From Botryllus schlosseri (Eukaryota > Chordata > Ascidiacea > Stolidobranchia > Styelidae): 21,699 nt of DNA. The notes below the pieces were generated by a model, which saw only the letters and a list, made by a program, of their open reading frames with translations, had not been told where the DNA came from and made no database searches. Of the stretch, positions 18,178 to 21,699 are shown piece by piece. The DNA lies in the NCBI GenBank assembly GCA_000444245.1, contig ATSW01002412.1, positions 1 through 21,699 of the forward strand. Reading direction: 5' to 3'. The translations under genes and the position numbers were made by a program. Numbering within the stretch: position 1 is the first letter of the stretch; every line of letters starts with the position of its first letter.

Positions 18178-19714
18178 CAGTGGTTCTCAGCCGCCGGTCC
18201 GCGACGACTTTACTGCCGGTCCGCGAGGTAAATTAAACTTTTATACCTTAATTTCAAGATGCAATAGTTAAAGGCTTTTCCACTGATCAAATTTTAAGCT
18301 TATTCAGAACTTCGTGAGGTAATATTAGGCCTCGAAACGTGTTCGATTTGACTTGAAGTTCCAGATCGCCGGTGACGACATATACGAGCGGACTCGCGTT
18401 ACACCGCTTAGTTTGCACGATCATTCGTTTTCGATTAATCCATTTTGTGTATGACCTGACCAGGTATCGATGTTGCCAGGTGTTTGCGTGAGGTGCAGCA
18501 TATTCGTAGAACGTCTACTGGCCGTGGGGAATGAGTAACGTAGCACAACAAGGAGCTTGGTCCGACTCCGAAACGCTTCTTCTCTCGATATTGCCGAAAA
18601 GAAGCGTATTATTCGAGTTGGCGGGGTCGGTTAAACTTGGGCCTTCGGCGCGAAAGACCATAATTTACTCTCGGCATAGCAATTTTACCTGACTCAGCAG
18701 ACAAACTACCGTAAAATCACATGAATACCATCATGAACATATTTAATTACGAACAAGACCCTCGAAATGTCACTCTCTAGTACAGGGGTGGCCAACCTGC
18801 GGCCGTAGCAGAAAATTTGTGCTGCCGTCGACACGTATTTCAATGACAACGTGTTAGCGGCCGTCGACAAGAAAATTTAATTTGCGAATTGACTCCCGAT
18901 TAAACCCGCGATTCAATGCGATTTCATTTATTGATTTTAATATCTTAGCGTCCTTTGCAATCTGAGCCGCACAGTACAGATGTGAATATCAGAGGAAAAC
19001 GGTGCGCCCTATAAAAACTAACAACTTGGAATCGTGTGCTCCTAACGAAAGAAATTTGTTTCTGTCGCGTTTGGGCAATTTCAATATCATTCCACTTAGA
19101 CCGACAATTCTGATGGGAGGTCAAGTAACAACAGCAAAAAAGTTGCTGTAATAGCAATTGGCCTACCAGAAGATGCATCATCATTTATATAATTTGCCCT
19201 ACATTTTTGAAAACACTCCCTCCATCAACTCTACTTGAATCTGATTACATGGGCTGAAAACGGATAAATATTTGATAGTAATATGTCGAACTGTTAATAT
19301 TAGACGAAATAAATTCGCGAATCTGAAAAGATTTCGCGTTTCGCGCGGTCCAAGCCGAACCCAGAATTTCTTATAACATGATCACTCGCGATATCGGCAC
19401 GTATACTAATCCGATATGAAAAACTAGATTTGTCCGGAGTTCAATGGAGAAGGACATGGACACTGCATGGCGGACAGTTAACATGAGGATTTCGCGTCCA
19501 GTTCGCTCATTACGGATATGCCGTCGGCTACATAAGTAATGTAAATGCGAATAGAAAAAAGGTTGACCACCCTTGCTCTAGTAGGCCTACAATACTTGCC
19601 AAAAACGGTTTCTATACATTTCGGGTTTATTTCAATTTTAGAAGGTCCACTGGTCCGCCTAATATTTTTTGAAATTTTACCGGTCCGCGAGGTGAAAAAG
19701 GTTGAGAACCACTG
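18178..19714. mobile_element. hAT element F
   Basis: The ends are CAGTGGTTCTCAGCC and GGTTGAGAACCACTG, flanked by the perfect 8-bp duplication ATCTATGG (18170-18177 and 19715-19722). CCGGTCCGCGAGGT occurs just inside each end. Without the nested element G it is about 740 bp. A 53-codon frame at 18531-18692 contains GAWSDSETLLL, which is faintly like the start of a Myb/SANT helix, but it is too short to support. I found no hAT transposase blocks, so it appears non-autonomous. Confidence 0.93.
18783..19575. mobile_element. hAT element G, inserted in F
   Basis: The ends are CAGGGGTGGCCAACC and GGTTGACCACCCTTG, flanked by the perfect 8-bp duplication CTCTAGTA (18775-18782 and 19576-19583). GCGGCCGT repeats lie near the left end, as in other hAT families with GCGGCC subterminal motifs. 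It is 793 bp. The minus-strand frame at 18945-19184 has no transposase blocks, so no coding is supported. Confidence 0.94.
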
Positions 19715-19840
19715 ATCTATGGGATTAGCAATTACGCTGCCGTTTCATGCTATGAAGAGTCAACAAATCTGCCGATTGTCGCATCACTCGACCGTGTATC
19801 ACGTGTTGCGCATCTATCCGTAGGTTAGTTATCTATAGTC

Positions 19841-20303
19841 CTATATGGTGCGGACTGCGGACACAGCGAGAATGAACGGCTCACTGCATTTGGGTTACGT
19901 CATACTTTCCATGTGACCAAAGGCAGCTTTACGGCCATTTTTGACCGGCTTGCCGAGCGCAAAATTCGTTAAAACGGCTATCAATGGAAAGCTGCTGCTG
20001 TACTGATTGTGAAAATATAAATTTTATTCATAGACAGCTCAGCTGCGTCACAATGACAAAACTCGACAACGATGCAAATTTCTAGGCTGATCATGGGGGT
20101 TCCAGGACTAGGAACAGAATCATATTTATATTTTCGTAATCAGTATAGACACAGCTTTCTATTGATAACAGTTTTACTGATTTTGACGCTCGGCAAGCCG
20201 GTCAAAAATGGCCGTTAAGTTGCCTTTGGTCAAATGGAATGTATGACGTCACGTAACCCAATTGCAGCGAGCCGTTGACTCTAGCTGTGTCTACACCATA
20301 TAG
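19841..20303. repeat. Palindromic element, family O, complete copy
   Basis: The ends CTATATGGTG and CACCATATAG are a perfect 10-bp inverted repeat. Arms of about 190-220 bp fold around a centre near 20075. Paired blocks include GCCATTTTTGACCGGCTTGCC (left) with GGCAAGCCGGTCAAAAATGGC (right). The left portion matches 3984-4218. The arms look roughly 75-80% alike. There is no coding capacity; the frame at 20202-20423 crosses out of the element into H. The element directly abuts foldback I copy 2 on the left. Confidence 0.8.
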
Positions 20304-20523
20304 CAAGGATCGGCAACCTACGGCCCGCGGGCCGGATCCGGCCCGCCCGGCGACATCATAATTAGTTGTCATAAGAATACGGCCCGCCGTTTCTTGTTGA
20401 GTTTCAAACTTCAGTGCCAGCACTGTTTAGAAAAATTGTGGCATTGCTAAGATATAAGTACGTTGTACTACTCTATTGTTACGACATAAAACTGATGCGT
20501 AGGCGGAATACTGGTATTATATC
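20304..20523 (+). mobile_element. hAT-like element H, left part only
   Basis: CAAGGATCGGCAACCTACGGCC looks like a hAT start (usual form CAGGGATCGGCAACC). The following GCGGGCCGGATCCGGCCCGC, a 20-base palindrome, closely resembles the subterminal region of element B. The junction is exactly at the outer end of palindrome 19841-20303. No right end (GGTTGCC...CTTG) was found before element E2 begins at 20524, so H is truncated or continues beyond E2, outside the window. Confidence 0.6.
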
Positions 20524-21699
20524 CAGAGGTGGCCAGTAACGAAGTACTTCTACTTTTTTGAAGTACTCAAGTAGTTTTCCTCTACTTCTGGTACTTACTC
20601 AAGTAGATCTAAATTTCAATACTTCTACTTCTACTTCATAATATTTTGTGATCTACTTACTTACTTTTCGCTATTTTCAGTTTGTCAAGTAGAAGTAGTT
20701 TAATCCTTCAATCAGGAAGATAGCCTGAGAAATTTCGGGGCTGTTTCCACGGAGTATCGACATTTAATTTCCATAAAAGTCGAGTTAAGCCTAGAATTTT
20801 GGTCGCGCTTCACGCTCAGAGAATGCGGAGTATCCAGTATGATTTCACGAAAGTATCGGTGAATATAATTTAGGTATAGCGGGTTGGCGTGGTTCCATTC
20901 ACACCGCATTGTCACCCTTCGCCATATCAAATATTTCATCACAGTATATATGGCTTATCGTAATGTTTGTAACTGATGCTTCGCAATCTAGCATTTACTT
21001 ATCATATCGTAATCTAGCCGTCAATGGCGTGTACTAATCTGGAAAAGTGGACTCTGATTTTTTTTAGTTTTAGAGCTGTTTTAGCATACCAACCTTCGAA
21101 ACTTTCTGGACCAAAGACATTAAATACATGTTCCGCTTTTAGATTTATATTTCACTTTCAATTCCCAGTAATATACTTTGATTTCTAATTAATATCAGTT
21201 CTTTTGTCTGGATAACATACATGTTGAAGTATAAAAGCAAGTGTAGTAATGCCTTCAATTTCCAGAAATAAAGCTACACAATATATCATTTTTACGGTCC
21301 ACCATATTTTCTATTAACGTTTACTAATCGCACAATGTGTTTACACCGTATCCAACACACCATCTCCGTATTGCTCTTCAACTAAACTTATAAGGCCTTA
21401 TAATATGGGGAAGTGGGCAATACAATGATAATTTCTAAATCGTGCTGTTTGAGTAAACAGAGGATTAGTATCGCATTTGCCATATCAATACTATCATTTT
21501 TATCCCATGATGCGGACGAATGCTTATCCTTATGCTATCGAAAATTGGATGCCTGCTGATATGCATCAATATGAATCAAGCTCGTCACCTTTCGCATAGC
21601 TCAATTTGCACCTTTTTACAATCCATGTGAACGAATTAGGATCGTTTTCACAACTACTTACTTACTTGAGTACTTTTAAAGTCAGTCAATTCTACTTCT
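20524..21699. mobile_element. hAT non-autonomous element E2, cut by window edge
   Basis: It starts CAGAGGTGGCCAGTAACGAAGTA and follows E1 collinearly, including the CTTCTACTT arrays, the non-repetitive middle and the second ACTTACTTACTTGAGTA array at the window end. By eye it is roughly 80-85% identical to E1 with several small gaps. By comparison with E1, about 120 bp of the right end lies beyond 21699. The left 8-bp flank is ATTATATC (20516-20523). No frame is conserved with E1; the minus-strand frame at 20712-20942 is not supported. Confidence 0.9.

Larger units (their letters stand above)
17797..19833. repeat. Foldback family I copy 2, split by element F
   Basis: The left arm (about 17797-17990) and right arm (about 18015-18177, continuing at 19723) are reverse complements. 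GGTAATGGAACCGCCTTCAA pairs with TTCGGGGTGGTTCCATTGCC, and GCTAATCCCATAGATGACGA pairs with the right-arm sequence across the F insertion site. CAAAGTCTGAAAATCGGCATTG pairs with CAATGCCAATTTTCAGACTTTG. The centre is near 18003. The right arm extends to about 19833, past the left arm's limit, and there resembles copy 1 (CACGTGTTGCGCATCTATCCG versus CACGTGTTGCGAATCCATCCG). Confidence 0.8.

Noticed and set aside
18531-18692. 53-codon frame in element F with GAWSDSETLLL, reminiscent of a Myb/SANT start
   Set aside because: It is too short, has no following helices, and lies in a non-autonomous element. One short match is not enough.
1-21699. Possible LTR, reverse-transcriptase or virus-like element
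   Set aside because: I found no long direct terminal repeats, primer-binding or polypurine signals, or recognisable polymerase, capsid or integrase motifs on either strand. This was a reading by eye, and a profile search could still find a degraded piece.
1-21699. tRNA or tRNA-derived SINE
   Set aside because: GGTTCAAAT-like strings were looked for as B boxes, but none had a matching A box at the right distance.

Overview
The window looks like AT-rich, gene-poor intergenic DNA from an animal genome, most likely an invertebrate. It is built almost entirely from DNA transposons, mainly non-autonomous or decayed hAT elements with 8-bp target duplications, plus long palindromic (foldback) elements. 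The evidence is the repeated hAT-type ends (CAGTGTTGGG, CAGTGGTTCCCAACC, CAGAGGTGG, CAGGGGTGGCCAACC and others), hAT transposase C-terminal remnants, a THAP-type zinc-finger remnant, and no prokaryotic gene organisation. A marine invertebrate such as a tunicate is only a guess. I saw no rRNA, tRNA or CRISPR array, and no LTR or virus-like element.

Layout. 1-2.1 kb: a 0.6-kb foldback repeat (470-1065), a TTACAA-rich element end (1204-1380) and unremarkable DNA. 2.1-5.2 kb: hAT element A1 (2761-3737) with a near-perfect target duplication, then palindromes nested inside palindromes (3984-5200, 4219-4951, 4315-4804). The innermost is very young-looking, with nearly identical arms and a perfect 8-bp duplication. 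5.2-9.3 kb: old repeat debris, including pieces of a TAGGGTTACC element (J), another foldback and a diverged array of about 210-bp units. 9.2-10.5 kb: a possible minus-strand exon with a consensus splice donor, a minisatellite rich in GGCCGGCC, and a broken THAP-like domain.

10,511-17,490 is one hAT element (C) swollen to about 7 kb by nested insertions: D, E1, K (itself holding L) and B (itself holding J1 and A2). The outer ends still pair and are flanked by ATCTAAGC / ATGTAAGC. 17.8-20.3 kb: a second foldback whose right arm was split by hAT element F, which was split in turn by hAT element G, both with perfect 8-bp duplications. A 463-bp palindrome (19841-20303) follows. The window ends inside a second copy of element E.

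No intact gene is recognised. The coding signals are transposase remnants in C, D and B, an unidentified decayed coding region in K, the THAP-like remnant and the possible exon at 9211-9522. The most informative content is the insertion history, which can be ordered from target duplications and nesting.
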